DNA of 64,000 bases. It comes from JAZNQL01 sp045531205. GTDB taxonomy: Bacteria; Bacillota; Clostridia; UMGS1883; UMGS1540. The position numbers and the translations under genes are program-made. The notes beneath the pieces are model-generated. The model was given only the letters and a program-made list of their open reading frames with translations, did not search any database and was not told where the DNA came from. Where the stretch lies: NCBI GenBank assembly GCA_045531205.1, contig JAZSDN010000003.1:1-64000 (forward strand), written 5' to 3'. Position 1 is the first letter of the stretch; every line of letters starts with the position of its first letter. This document shows, in pieces, positions 8,782-17,718 of this stretch.

Positions 8782-9735
8782 ATGAGTAAGTATGATGTTG
8801 CATGTATAGGAATTTTAACTGCCGATGTTATGGCAAAGCCGGTAGAGGCTTTACCGGAACCTGGAAAGCTTGACAGAATTGACTCCATAGAAATGTTCAG
8901 CGGCGGTTGTGCAATGAACGCAGCTATTGATATGGCTAAAATAGGTATATCAACAGCATTGGTAGGAAAAGTAGGAAACGACAGTTTTGGTGACTTTTTG
9001 TTAAAAGAGCTTGAAAGAAACAATATAAGCACTGCTGCAATGAAGGTTGATAATACAGCACAGACTTCAGCGTCTGTTGTAATCTCTTCAGCTAATGGTG
9101 AAAGAAGCTTTTTACATACAGTAGGAGCAAACGCTACCTTCTGCTATGACGATATTGACTGGAAGGTTATTGAGGATTCCGACATCGTTTTTGTTGCAGG
9201 AACAATGCTTATGGATAAGTTTGATGGTGCAGACTGTGCAAAAACATTAAAAAGATGTAAAGAAATGGGGAAAACAACAGTACTCGATACAGCGTGGGAC
9301 AGCAAAAACCGCTGGAACGAAATATTACTTCCTTGTATGCCTTACATAGATATTTTCCTTCCAAGTAAAGAAGAAGCTTATGCGTTCAGCGGAGTTGAAG
9401 ATCCTGCTAAAACAGCTGATATCTTCTTTGATATGGGTGTTAAGAAAGTAGCTATAAAAATAGGCAGCAAAGGCTGTTACTTAAGAGAAAGCAAAGACGC
9501 AAAGGAAGTTATTTATCCTTGCTACAATGTACCTGTTGTTGATACAACAGGTGCGGGCGACAGCTTCTGTGCAGGATTTTTATCAGGTATGGTAAAAGGT
9601 CTCGACTTTTACGAATGCGGACTTTTTGCAAACGCAGTAGGAACACATTGCGTACAGGCAAAGGGTGCAAGCACAGGAATTAAATCTTACGAAGAAATCA
9701 GAAAATTCATGGCAGACTACGGCGAACTTAAATAA
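8782..9735 (+). CDS. PfkB family carbohydrate kinase
   Basis: A 317-residue ribokinase-like sugar kinase. It has the substrate-side GGCAMNAA motif near residue 40 and the C-terminal DTTGAGDSFCAGF motif near 255, which holds the catalytic aspartate. It differs from the FruK-like kinase two genes upstream: it lacks GGKGxN and looks closer to the ribokinase, 2-keto-3-deoxygluconate or adenosine kinase branch. The gene lies 14 nt after yqeG behind an AGGAGG site. The sugar is unknown; a KDPG aldolase gene occurs 13 kb away, but there is no direct link. Confidence 0.8.
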   Translation: MSKYDVACIGILTADVMAKPVEALPEPGKLDRIDSIEMFSGGCAMNAAIDMAKIGISTALVGKVGNDSFGDFLLKELERNNISTAAMKVDNTAQTSASVVISSANGERSFLHTVGANATFCYDDIDWKVIEDSDIVFVAGTMLMDKFDGADCAKTLKRCKEMGKTTVLDTAWDSKNRWNEILLPCMPYIDIFLPSKEEAYAFSGVEDPAKTADIFFDMGVKKVAIKIGSKGCYLRESKDAKEVIYPCYNVPVVDTTGAGDSFCAGFLSGMVKGLDFYECGLFANAVGTHCVQAKGASTGIKSYEEIRKFMADYGELK

Positions 9736-9755
9736 AAATCGCAGGAGGAAAGCAA

Positions 9756-10487
9756 ATGGAACAGAACGAGAACAATTACCAAATTGATTTAAAACGTATC
9801 TTCACAATACTTTTGGCAAACTGGCTTGTTATAGCTATTGTGGCACTTATTTTCGGAGCAGGAGCTTTTGCATATACAAAGTTCTATGTTGCACCGGTTT
9901 ATGCTTCAAATGTATCTATGTATGTAAACAACTACAAAAGTACAAATGGGGCAGAACCGATAAAAACAAACTATACCGATATAAATGCAGCACAAATGCT
10001 TGTAAAAACCTATACAGCAATAACAACAAGCAATTCGGTAATAGGAGATGTTGTTAAAACACTCGAAAAAGAAGAACATCTTAAGAGTTCTATTGATGAA
10101 ATTAAGAAAATGATAAGCGTACAGATAGTGGAAGATACCGAAATTTTTCAGATTACGGTTTTAAGCACTAATCCCGAACACGCTTATAAGGTAGCCAAGG
10201 TAATAGGAAAAGTAGTCCCCGAAAAAATACCTAACTTCATTGAATCAAGCTCTGTAAAGATACTTGATAAACCAATAAAGCCTACAGCACCAATATCGCC
10301 CAATATTAAAAAGAATACAATAATAGGTGTATTATTTGGAATGATTTTAAGTATGGCGTTTGTTTTCCTGCGTGACTTTTTTGATTTAAGAGTAAAAACA
10401 GCAGAGGACTTAACAAACCTTTTCTCGTTACCTGTACTCGGGAATATACCCGAAATAACAGCGGAAGAGTTACTCGAGAATGAATAA
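9756..10487 (+). CDS. Wzz/YveK-type polysaccharide chain-length modulator
   Basis: The 243-residue protein is a CpsC/CapA-type adaptor. It has one membrane helix near 19-39, an extracellular domain, a proline-rich stretch (KPIKPTAPISPN) and a second helix near 188-208. In Firmicutes such proteins sit in the membrane and activate a separate cytoplasmic BY-kinase, encoded here directly downstream with overlapping reading frames. They help set the length and export of capsule or exopolysaccharide. Confidence 0.85.
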   Translation: MEQNENNYQIDLKRIFTILLANWLVIAIVALIFGAGAFAYTKFYVAPVYASNVSMYVNNYKSTNGAEPIKTNYTDINAAQMLVKTYTAITTSNSVIGDVVKTLEKEEHLKSSIDEIKKMISVQIVEDTEIFQITVLSTNPEHAYKVAKVIGKVVPEKIPNFIESSSVKILDKPIKPTAPISPNIKKNTIIGVLFGMILSMAFVFLRDFFDLRVKTAEDLTNLFSLPVLGNIPEITAEELLENE

Positions 10488-10492
10488 GGAGG
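10488..10492 (+). promoter_or_regulatory. Ribosome site that sets the BY-kinase start
   Basis: GGAGG is placed 8 nt before ATG 10501. The upstream in-frame ATG at 10480 lies before this site and has no comparable one, so 10501 is the better start. Confidence 0.75.
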
Positions 10493-10500
10493 TAAGAGAA

Positions 10501-11280
10501 ATGGAAAAATCTTTAGGAAAAGATACACGTCGTATGGCAGCACGTATTTTTAAAAAGAAAGAAAAGCAGGACACGCCCGAAACAAAGCGTGCCAGAATAC
10601 TTAGTGAAAAAAGCAGATTTGACGTTGTAGAAGCATATAAAGCATTAAGAACAAACGTAATTTTTACCCTTTTGCAAAAAGGCTGTAAAAAAATAATAGT
10701 AGCAAGCTCTTTTGAGGCAGAAGGAAAAAGTACAAATTGCTTAAACCTTGCAATAACATTTGCACAAAACGGGTCTAAAGTTTTGCTTATAGATTGCGAT
10801 TTAAGAAGACCTAATCAGGGAAATCTTCTTAATATGAAAACAAAGGAAGGCCTTTCCGACCTTTTGGTAGGTCTTGCATCAATAGAGAGTGTTATAAATA
10901 AAACAAAATACGAAAATCTTGATGTTATTTTTGCAGGCTCTATGTCACCGAATCCTGCGGAACTTTTAGGTTCGGAAGCTATGGAAAAACTTATTGAAGA
11001 TTTGTCGGAAAAGTACGATTACATCCTGCTCGACACACCTCCCGTAAACGTTGTTGCCGATTCAATTATACTTTCACGTCTTGCCGACGGAGTTTTACTC
11101 GTGGTACGTCAGGGTGTAACGGAAAAAGACGGAGTTTCCGACGCAGTTTCAAGACTTAAACTTGCAAATGCAAAAATTTTAGGATTTATATTAAATGGCA
11201 GAACCACCAAAAAAAGCTCTTATTACTCTAAATATCACGACGGATATTATCGCAGAAGCAAATATGAGGACACATATTAA
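10501..11280 (+). CDS. BY-kinase, CpsD/CapB family protein-tyrosine kinase
   Basis: This 259-residue P-loop ATPase is a bacterial tyrosine kinase. The Walker A is degenerate but family-typical (SSFEAEGKST), Walker A' is LLIDCDLRRP and Walker B is ILLDTPP. The C-terminal tail is tyrosine-rich, with six tyrosines in the last 20 or so residues; this is the autophosphorylated cluster. It works with the Wzz-like adaptor upstream and is dephosphorylated by the PHP phosphatase encoded just downstream. Confidence 0.9.
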   Translation: MEKSLGKDTRRMAARIFKKKEKQDTPETKRARILSEKSRFDVVEAYKALRTNVIFTLLQKGCKKIIVASSFEAEGKSTNCLNLAITFAQNGSKVLLIDCDLRRPNQGNLLNMKTKEGLSDLLVGLASIESVINKTKYENLDVIFAGSMSPNPAELLGSEAMEKLIEDLSEKYDYILLDTPPVNVVADSIILSRLADGVLLVVRQGVTEKDGVSDAVSRLKLANAKILGFILNGRTTKKSSYYSKYHDGYYRRSKYEDTY

Positions 11281-11311
11281 AAACAAGTCTTAAAAAAGGG
11301 GAGAGATAGTT

Positions 11312-12037
11312 GTGACAGATTTTCACTCGCATCTTTTGCCTAAAATGGATGATGGCAGTAAATCTTGTCAGCAATCTGTTTCATTGCTTAAAGAAGAAGA
11401 AAAACACGGCGTTGACAAAATTGTTCTTACACCGCACTTTTATGCTTACGAAAACAGCATAGAAAGATTTCTTGAAAGACGGGAAAAGTCTTTGTCAAAG
11501 CTGTGTGAAGCACTTGAGAATGACCCTGTAAATATAGAACTTTATCTTGGGGCAGAAACCTATTTTTTTGAAGAAATATCGAGAGTTGACGATATTGAAA
11601 AACTGTGCATTGAAGGAACCGATTATCTTTTACTCGAACTGCCTGTTCATAAATCCTTTTCTTCTTCGGTTTTTCAATCAATAACCGAGCTTATTTCGCA
11701 AAGAGGTATAACCCCAATCCTGGCACATTTTGAAAGATATATTGGTACTTATGGCATAAAGTTTTTAAAAGAGCTTGAAGAAAACGGATGCATTCTTCAA
11801 ATGAATACAGGCTATGTAAATGATTTCTGGACAAGAGGAAAAGCAATATCCTTCTTTAAAAAAGGAACAGCCAGTCTTTTGGGAACAGATATGCACCGTG
11901 AATTTACCGATAAAAGAGATTATAAAAAAGCATATACATATCTTTCAAAAAAACTGTCAAACGAAAAACTTTCAAGAATTGCTGAAATTGAAAGAAAAAT
12001 TATAAAAAACGCAAAACCTTGTTATATTCCAAAATAA
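11312..12037 (+). CDS. PHP-type tyrosine-protein phosphatase, CpsB/YwqE family
   Basis: The 241-residue metal-dependent phosphatase belongs to the PHP superfamily. HSHLLP with DDG at the N-terminus, TPHFY, LAHFERY and GTDMH carry the metal-binding histidines and aspartates. It removes phosphate from the tyrosine tail of the adjacent BY-kinase. The start is GTG at 11312, behind AAGGGGAGAG. It is the last gene of the proS operon and ends in a strong terminator. No glycosyltransferase follows, so the module acts on a polysaccharide made elsewhere. Confidence 0.9.
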   Translation: MTDFHSHLLPKMDDGSKSCQQSVSLLKEEEKHGVDKIVLTPHFYAYENSIERFLERREKSLSKLCEALENDPVNIELYLGAETYFFEEISRVDDIEKLCIEGTDYLLLELPVHKSFSSSVFQSITELISQRGITPILAHFERYIGTYGIKFLKELEENGCILQMNTGYVNDFWTRGKAISFFKKGTASLLGTDMHREFTDKRDYKKAYTYLSKKLSNEKLSRIAEIERKIIKNAKPCYIPK

Positions 12038-12066
12038 AAAACGGACTTTAAAAAGTCCGTTTTTTA
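12036..12066. terminator. Bidirectional terminator between CpsB-like and tatD
   Basis: ACGGACTT stem with its complement, 13 bp including the flanking A/T run, a 4-nt loop and T tracts on both strands between convergent genes. Confidence 0.85.
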
Positions 12067-12831
12067 TTTTATATCGTAAAATTGTTTTGCATTTTCATAA
12101 GTTTTAAAAGCAACTTCCTCTAACGAAATTCCTTTTAACTCGGCAATTTTTTCAGCCGTATGGCAAATATAAACCGACGAATTTCTTTTCCCTCTGAAAG
12201 GTACGGGGGCAAGATATGGGCAATCGGTTTCAAGCATAAGCCTGTCAAGGGGAACATATTTTGCAACCTCCAAAAGCTTGTTTGCATTTTTAAAGGTAAC
12301 TGTTCCGCCTAAAGAAATGTAAAGACCCATATCAAGTATAACCTTTAAAAACTCAACACTTCCCGAAAAACAGTGAATAAGACCGCCGGTCTCTCTTATT
12401 GGGGAAGCCTTTATAATGTCAAGACAGTCAGCAAAAGAATCTCTGTTGTGGATTACAACAGGCAATCCCACTTCTTTTGCTAATTCAAGCTGGGCACAAA
12501 AAGCTTCTTTTTGCAAAGCTTTGTCGGTGTTATCATAATGATAATCAAGCCCTATTTCACCAACAGCTACAACCTTTTCGTGTTCACAAAGCTTCCGTAG
12601 CTTTTCAAGCGAAGCTTCACCAAAGTTTGTTATATTACCGGGATGAACTCCCGCAGTCGCATAAATAAAATCATATTTTTCAGCAAGTTTTACAGCAGCT
12701 TTGCTTGTTCTTATACAGCTTCCTGCGTTTACAACATAGCTGATATTTGCATCTTTTAAAGATAAAATAACTTCATCTCTGTCTTCTTTAAAAGCCTTGT
12801 CATCGTAATGAGCATGTGCGTCAAAAAACAT
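12064..12831 (-). CDS. tatD: TatD family metal-dependent DNase/hydrolase
   Basis: The 255-residue TIM-barrel amidohydrolase has the TatD metal ligands: DAHAHYDD at the N-terminus, EIGLDYH with its catalytic glutamate, a histidine in VIHNRD, HCFSG, and ETDCPYLAP near the C-terminus. TatD proteins are 3'-5' exonucleases that also act in D-aminoacyl-tRNA or DNA repair contexts. The gene follows metG by 12 nt, a pairing that is common in Firmicutes. Confidence 0.9.
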   Translation of the reverse strand: MFFDAHAHYDDKAFKEDRDEVILSLKDANISYVVNAGSCIRTSKAAVKLAEKYDFIYATAGVHPGNITNFGEASLEKLRKLCEHEKVVAVGEIGLDYHYDNTDKALQKEAFCAQLELAKEVGLPVVIHNRDSFADCLDIIKASPIRETGGLIHCFSGSVEFLKVILDMGLYISLGGTVTFKNANKLLEVAKYVPLDRLMLETDCPYLAPVPFRGKRNSSVYICHTAEKIAELKGISLEEVAFKTYENAKQFYDIK

Positions 12832-12843
12832 TTTGTACCTCTT

Positions 12844-14757
12844 TTAGCTTATTTTTGTGCCGTTAGGCATTTCTGCAAGAGTTGTAAGAAGAGAAAGATT
12901 CTTTTTGTCAGCTGCTGCCAGAATCATACCTTCGCTTAAAATACCGCGTAATTTTACAGGTTTTAAGTTTTTAATCAAAGCAACCTTTTTGCCTATAAGG
13001 TCAGCGGGGGAGTAAGCTTTTTTAATTCCCGATACCACCTGTCTTGTTTCAGTGCCAATATCAACCAAAAGCTTCAAAAGCTTGTCAGAGCCTTCAATTT
13101 CTTCAGCCTCTTTAATTTCTGCAACACAAATATCAAGCTTTGCAAAATCTTCAATCGAAGCATAATCCTCTTCTTTTGGTTCTTCTTTTTCTGCTTCGTT
13201 TTCAGCGTTTATTTCTGCCATCATTTTTTCTTCGTCTATTCTTCCGAAAAGAGGAGTTGCATTATTAACCTTGTGTTCCAAAGATGTATTAAATTCACAA
13301 ATACTGTCAAAATCCTTTTTATCGGTATTTATCTGAGCAAAAATTGCTTCAGATGTGCTTGGCATAATAGGAGTAAGCATTACAGCGGTAAATCTTATAG
13401 CTTCTATAAGATTATAAAGTACAGTATTAAGACGAGCTGTTTTTTCGCTATCTTTAGCAAGCGACCAGGGCATAGTTTCGTCAATGTATTTGTTTGCACG
13501 CTTTGCAAGCGACATAATTGTGTCAGTTGCATCAGCAAGACGAAAAGCATCCATCTGAGATTTGTAGGTATCTAAAGTGTTTTTCGCAAACGAAATAAGC
13601 TCATTATCAATATCTTCGTGACATTCGGCGGGAGCAAGCGTACCGTCAAAGTATTTGTTTACCATTGCAACAGTTCTGTTTACAAGGTTACCTAAAGTGT
13701 TTGCAAGATCAGAGTTGTATCTTGAAATAATTGTTTCGTAAGATATTGTGCCATCCTGTGCATAAGGCATTTCGCTTAAAAGATAATATCTCATAGCATC
13801 AACGCCAAATCTTTTAACAAGAGCATCGGCATAAAGAACATTACCGCGTGATTTGCTCATTTTGTCCATACCCGACAAAAGCCAGGGATGACCAAAAATC
13901 TGCTTTGGTAAGGGTTCTCCTAAAGCCATAAGCATAATTGGCCAGTAAATTGTATGGAAACGCAAAATATCCTTGCCTATAATGTGAACATCTGCAGGCC
14001 AGTATTTATTGTAAAGTTCACTTTTATTTTCGGTGTCATAACCAAGGGCGGTAATGTAGTTTGATAAAGCATCAATCCATACATAAGTAACATGAGATGG
14101 GTCAAAAGTAACAGGAATGCCCCAGGTAAAGGATGTTCTCGAAACACAAAGGTCTTGTAAACCGGGCTTTAAGAAGTTGTTAATCATTTCCTTCTTGCGG
14201 CTTTCTGGCTGAATAAATTCAGGATTATCCTCAATGTATTTCATGAGTCTGTCCTGATACTTACTCATTTTAAAGAAGTAAGCTTCTTCCTTAGTTTTCT
14301 TAACAGGTCTTCCGCAATCGGGGCAACAACCGTCTACAAGCTGAGTTTCAGTAAAAAAGCTTTCGCAGGGAACACAGTAAAGACCTTCGTATTCACCTTT
14401 GTAAATATCACCCTGGTCATAAAACTTTTTGAATATCTTTTGAACTGTTTTTACATGGTAATCATCTGTTGTACGGATAAACTTGTCATAATTTGTATCC
14501 ATAAGATTCCATATATCACGGATTTCACCTGCAATTTTATCAACATACTTTTGAGGTGTAATACCTTCGGCCTCGGCAATTTCCTGTATTTTCTGACCGT
14601 GTTCATCGGTACCTGTTAGAAAGAAAACATCATATCCGCGCATCTTTTTATATCTTGCGATAGCATCGGTTAAAACAATCTCATAAGTATTTCCTATATG
14701 TGGTTTTCTTGATGTATAAGCAATGGCTGTAGTTATATAAAACTTTTCTTTGGTCAT
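12844..14757 (-). CDS. metG: Methionyl-tRNA synthetase with C-terminal tRNA-binding domain
   Basis: This class I synthetase of 637 residues charges tRNA-Met. It has HIGN (the HIGH motif), a zinc knuckle with two CxxC pairs (CVPC and CPDC), and KMSKS. The helical anticodon domain follows, and a C-terminal EMAPII/Trbp111-like tRNA-binding domain occupies about the last 110 residues. The start is ATG 14757, because GGAGG at 14765-14769 lies 7 nt upstream. An in-frame upstream ATG at 14817 would add 20 low-complexity residues. Confidence 0.95.
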   Translation of the reverse strand: MTKEKFYITTAIAYTSRKPHIGNTYEIVLTDAIARYKKMRGYDVFFLTGTDEHGQKIQEIAEAEGITPQKYVDKIAGEIRDIWNLMDTNYDKFIRTTDDYHVKTVQKIFKKFYDQGDIYKGEYEGLYCVPCESFFTETQLVDGCCPDCGRPVKKTKEEAYFFKMSKYQDRLMKYIEDNPEFIQPESRKKEMINNFLKPGLQDLCVSRTSFTWGIPVTFDPSHVTYVWIDALSNYITALGYDTENKSELYNKYWPADVHIIGKDILRFHTIYWPIMLMALGEPLPKQIFGHPWLLSGMDKMSKSRGNVLYADALVKRFGVDAMRYYLLSEMPYAQDGTISYETIISRYNSDLANTLGNLVNRTVAMVNKYFDGTLAPAECHEDIDNELISFAKNTLDTYKSQMDAFRLADATDTIMSLAKRANKYIDETMPWSLAKDSEKTARLNTVLYNLIEAIRFTAVMLTPIMPSTSEAIFAQINTDKKDFDSICEFNTSLEHKVNNATPLFGRIDEEKMMAEINAENEAEKEEPKEEDYASIEDFAKLDICVAEIKEAEEIEGSDKLLKLLVDIGTETRQVVSGIKKAYSPADLIGKKVALIKNLKPVKLRGILSEGMILAAADKKNLSLLTTLAEMPNGTKIS

Positions 14758-14788
14758 AAAAATACCTCCGTAATCATAATTACTTGTA

Positions 14789-14817
14789 ATTTTACCATTA
14801 TTTTTTATATTTTTCAA
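14789..14817 (-). promoter_or_regulatory. SigA-type promoter of metG-tatD
   Basis: Minus-strand TTGAAA (14817-14812), 17-nt spacer, TAAAAT (14794-14789). The leader before metG is only about 25 nt, so there is no room for a T-box or SAM-type riboswitch. Confidence 0.6.
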
Positions 14818-14855
14818 GTAATTATTAAGAAATAGTAAATTTTTGAAAAATAGTT

Positions 14856-14884
14856 TTGCTTTTACAGATAATATAGTGTATAAT
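14856..14884 (+). promoter_or_regulatory. SigA-type promoter of the U32-dut-mre unit
   Basis: TTGCTT (14856-14861), 17-nt spacer, TATAAT (14879-14884). It is the first clear promoter of the plus-strand run that continues through PBP2. Confidence 0.7.
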
Positions 14885-14917
14885 AAAATAGTAAATATAT
14901 TGAAAGAAAAAAGACCT

Positions 14918-16942
14918 ATGAATAACTTTGAATTGCTATCTCCAGCAGGCGGCCCTTTGCAGCTTTTAGCAGCCGTTCAGGGTGGTGCTGATGCGGTATA
15001 TCTCGGTTCGCAAAATTTCTCTGCAAGAGCAGGAGCAACAAATTTTGATAATGAACAGCTTTGCACCTCTGTAGAATATGCACATACAAGGGGGTGTAAG
15101 GTTTATCTTGCCTTAAATACACTTGTAGATGACAGAGAATTCGAAGAGGCAAAAGACCTTATAAAATATTCTGCACAAATAGGTATAGATGCATTTATTG
15201 TTCAGGATATGGGGATAGCTTATACTGCAAAAAATATGACTCCCGATATTCCTCTGCATGCAAGCACACAGATGACAGTTCACAGTGCACTTGGTGCAAA
15301 GCTTTTAAAGGAATATGGATTTGAAAGAGTAGTTCTTTCAAGAGAAATGACAAAAGAAGAAATAGCAGAAGTTTGCTCTTTAGGAATAGAAACAGAAGTT
15401 TTTGTTCATGGAGCTTTGTGTATGAGTTATTCAGGCAAATGCTTAATGAGCAGTATGATAGGCGGCAGAAGCGGGAATCGCGGTGCCTGTGCACAGCCCT
15501 GCCGTAAAAAATATAAGCTTGGCAAAAAAGAAGGGTACTTTTTAAGCCTTCGTGATTTGTGCCTTGCAGAAGAAATTCCTTCACTTCAAAAAATTGGAGT
15601 AACCTCGTTTAAAATTGAAGGAAGAATGAAAACTCCCGAATATACAGCCCTTGTAACAAGTATATACCGCAAAATTTTAGATAGCGGAGAATTTACAAGA
15701 GAAGATAACGAAGAACTCAAAGAAATTTTCTGCCGTGGAGATAACTTTACAAACGGATATTTTACAGGCAATAAAAAGAATATGATAATATCCTCGGTAT
15801 CAAACGATACAGCGGGCAAAACCGCATCTCAAAAGCTTTTGAAAAAAGCACAGATGATTTATAAAGAAGGGGCAGAAAACAAAAAACAGGGTATAGATAT
15901 TGAGTTTTTGGGAGATTTACTAACCTTTTCTTTGAAAGATAAAAAAGTAAGCACAAAAATAGAAAGACAAGATGTACCCGAAATTTCAAAAGAAAGAATA
16001 AAAGAACAACTTTTAAAACTTGGTTCAACACCTTTTTTTGCAAATAGCGTAACAGTAAATCAAAGCTATCCTTTAAAAATTTCAAACCTTAACCTTGCAA
16101 GAAGAGAGCTTACCAAAAAACTTATTTTGGAACTTTCAAAACCGAAAAAAGTAACAGTAAATGATTTTGATATAAATATACAAGGCGACAGTGTGCAAAA
16201 AAAATTAAAGCTTTCAAGCTACGTAACAACAGAAGAACAGGCAAATGCCGCTTTAGCAGAAGGGATAGAAAGAATATATGTTCCCCAGCATATATTTCAA
16301 AAGTTTAAAAATTATAAACAAGTAATTCCTGCTCTTCCGCCCATTATAAAAAAAGACGAAAGAGAAAAGGTTATAACAAACCTTCAGGGAGCAACAAAAA
16401 TCTATTGCGAAAGTATTGACGGCATAGAGCTTGCCAAAACCCTCAACGCCGAAATTATAGGCGGAATGGGACTTAATATAACAAATAAAGCTTCCCTTAA
16501 AGCATATAAGGATATAGGTGTAAAAAGCACAGCCTTGTCACCTGAACTTTCATACGGAGCGGTAAAAAACTTGGCTCAAAGTGCAATATTACCGCTTGAA
16601 GCCGTAATTTACGGAAGACTTCCTCTTATGATTACCGAAAACTGTCTTATAAAAGAAGCGGCAGGCAAATGTGTTTGCAAAGGCGAGTTTACCGATGCTT
16701 TAGGCGTAAAATTCCCTATATTAAAAGCGGGGGACACTTGCAGAAATATAATTTATAACTCATGCCCGCTTTATATGGGCGATAAACCTATAGAATGTGT
16801 ATCCTTTGCACTTATGTATTTTTCTGTGGAAACAAAAGAGGAAACACAAAAAATAATACGTATGATAAAAAACAAAGAAAAATACAACGGAATAATTACA
16901 AGGGGGTATTACAGTGAAAATAAAAGTAAAAAAATTAAATGA
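14918..16942 (+). CDS. Peptidase U32 family protein, RlhA-like
   Basis: A protein of about 674 residues with the U32 signature. The N-terminus has LLSPAG and GADAVYLG, and the centre has VHGALCMSYSGKCLMSS followed by NRGACAQPCR. These cysteines are typical of the RNA-modifying U32 proteins that hydroxylate rRNA or tRNA cytidine or uridine. Its length and long C-terminal part resemble E. coli RlhA, so rRNA C-hydroxylation is plausible but inferred. The start is ATG 14918; the frame is open further upstream, but that stretch overlaps the promoter. The end overlaps dut by 29 nt. Confidence 0.8.
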   Translation: MNNFELLSPAGGPLQLLAAVQGGADAVYLGSQNFSARAGATNFDNEQLCTSVEYAHTRGCKVYLALNTLVDDREFEEAKDLIKYSAQIGIDAFIVQDMGIAYTAKNMTPDIPLHASTQMTVHSALGAKLLKEYGFERVVLSREMTKEEIAEVCSLGIETEVFVHGALCMSYSGKCLMSSMIGGRSGNRGACAQPCRKKYKLGKKEGYFLSLRDLCLAEEIPSLQKIGVTSFKIEGRMKTPEYTALVTSIYRKILDSGEFTREDNEELKEIFCRGDNFTNGYFTGNKKNMIISSVSNDTAGKTASQKLLKKAQMIYKEGAENKKQGIDIEFLGDLLTFSLKDKKVSTKIERQDVPEISKERIKEQLLKLGSTPFFANSVTVNQSYPLKISNLNLARRELTKKLILELSKPKKVTVNDFDINIQGDSVQKKLKLSSYVTTEEQANAALAEGIERIYVPQHIFQKFKNYKQVIPALPPIIKKDEREKVITNLQGATKIYCESIDGIELAKTLNAEIIGGMGLNITNKASLKAYKDIGVKSTALSPELSYGAVKNLAQSAILPLEAVIYGRLPLMITENCLIKEAAGKCVCKGEFTDALGVKFPILKAGDTCRNIIYNSCPLYMGDKPIECVSFALMYFSVETKEETQKIIRMIKNKEKYNGIITRGYYSENKSKKIK

Positions 16943-17351
16943 TAAGGCAAAAATGCCTGTATATGCATCAGCACAAGCCGCAGGTATGGACTTGTCAGCA
17001 TGTATTGATGAAGATATAGTTTTAAACTCCATGCAAAAGGCACTTGTTCCAACAGGAATAGCAATTGAAATACCCGAAAATTATGCAGGAATGATATACC
17101 CAAGAAGCGGACTTGCAGTAAAATATGGGTTAACATTATCAAACTGTGTTGGCGTTATAGACAGTGACTACCGCGGAGAAATAAAATGCGGTGTTATAAA
17201 TTTAGGGGACAAACCATATACAATAACCGACGGAGAAAGAATAGCTCAAATGGTTATAACCCATACCCCTCAGTTTGAAATAGAATTAACAGATGAATTA
17301 AACGACACTCAAAGAGGAGAGGGCGGCTTTGGCTCAACAGGAAAAAAGTAA
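16914..17351 (+). CDS. dut: dUTP diphosphatase
   Basis: The 145-residue trimeric dUTPase hydrolyses dUTP to dUMP, keeping uracil out of DNA. All five motifs are present: AGMDLSA, PRSGLA, GVIDSDYRGEI, ERIAQMV and the C-terminal RGEGGFGSTG. The GTG start at 16914 follows AAGGGGGT and lies inside the U32 gene. Its C-terminus overlaps the next gene, which points to coupled translation. Confidence 0.95.
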   Translation: MKIKVKKLNDKAKMPVYASAQAAGMDLSACIDEDIVLNSMQKALVPTGIAIEIPENYAGMIYPRSGLAVKYGLTLSNCVGVIDSDYRGEIKCGVINLGDKPYTITDGERIAQMVITHTPQFEIELTDELNDTQRGEGGFGSTGKK

Positions 17352-17718
17352 TATAAAACCTGCCGATATAATTTTACTTGTATTGACTGTAATACTGTCA
17401 GGCTTGCTTTTAATGGGTTCACTTTTTCTTAAGGAAAGCGGAAACACAGTTATCATAGAAATAGACGGACAGGAATATTCACGCTACTCTCTTTCAGATA
17501 TAAAAGAAGACAAAACAGTAGAAATAAACACAAAATACGGCTCAAATACCATTGTGATTCAAAAAGACGGAGTTTATGTAAAAACGGCAGACTGCCCCGA
17601 TAAAACAGACGTAAAAAAGGGTAAAATAACAAAAACGGGCGACAGTATAGTTTGTATTCCAAACAGACTTATAATATATATCGAAGGAGAAAGTGACGTA
17701 GATGCTACATCGTATTGA
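17329..17718 (+). CDS. NusG domain II-containing membrane-anchored protein
   Basis: The 129-residue protein has one membrane helix (about 12-32) and an extracytoplasmic domain of about 90 residues like NusG domain II. Its beta-rich core contains YGSNTIVIQKDGVYV and ends in a C-P-R/N-L pattern (ADCPDK, CIPNRL). The start is probably TTG 17329, with GAGGAG 8 nt upstream; this overlaps dut by 23 nt. In clostridia this gene usually precedes the Gx-type membrane protein, as here. The function is unknown. Confidence 0.75.
   Translation: MAQQEKSNIKPADIILLVLTVILSGLLLMGSLFLKESGNTVIIEIDGQEYSRYSLSDIKEDKTVEINTKYGSNTIVIQKDGVYVKTADCPDKTDVKKGKITKTGDSIVCIPNRLIIYIEGESDVDATSY

Noticed and set aside
14818..14917. 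Longer N-termini for metG and the U32 gene
   Set aside because: The frames are open, but the extra residues overlap promoters or lack ribosome sites, while the chosen starts have them (clear for metG, weak for the U32 gene).
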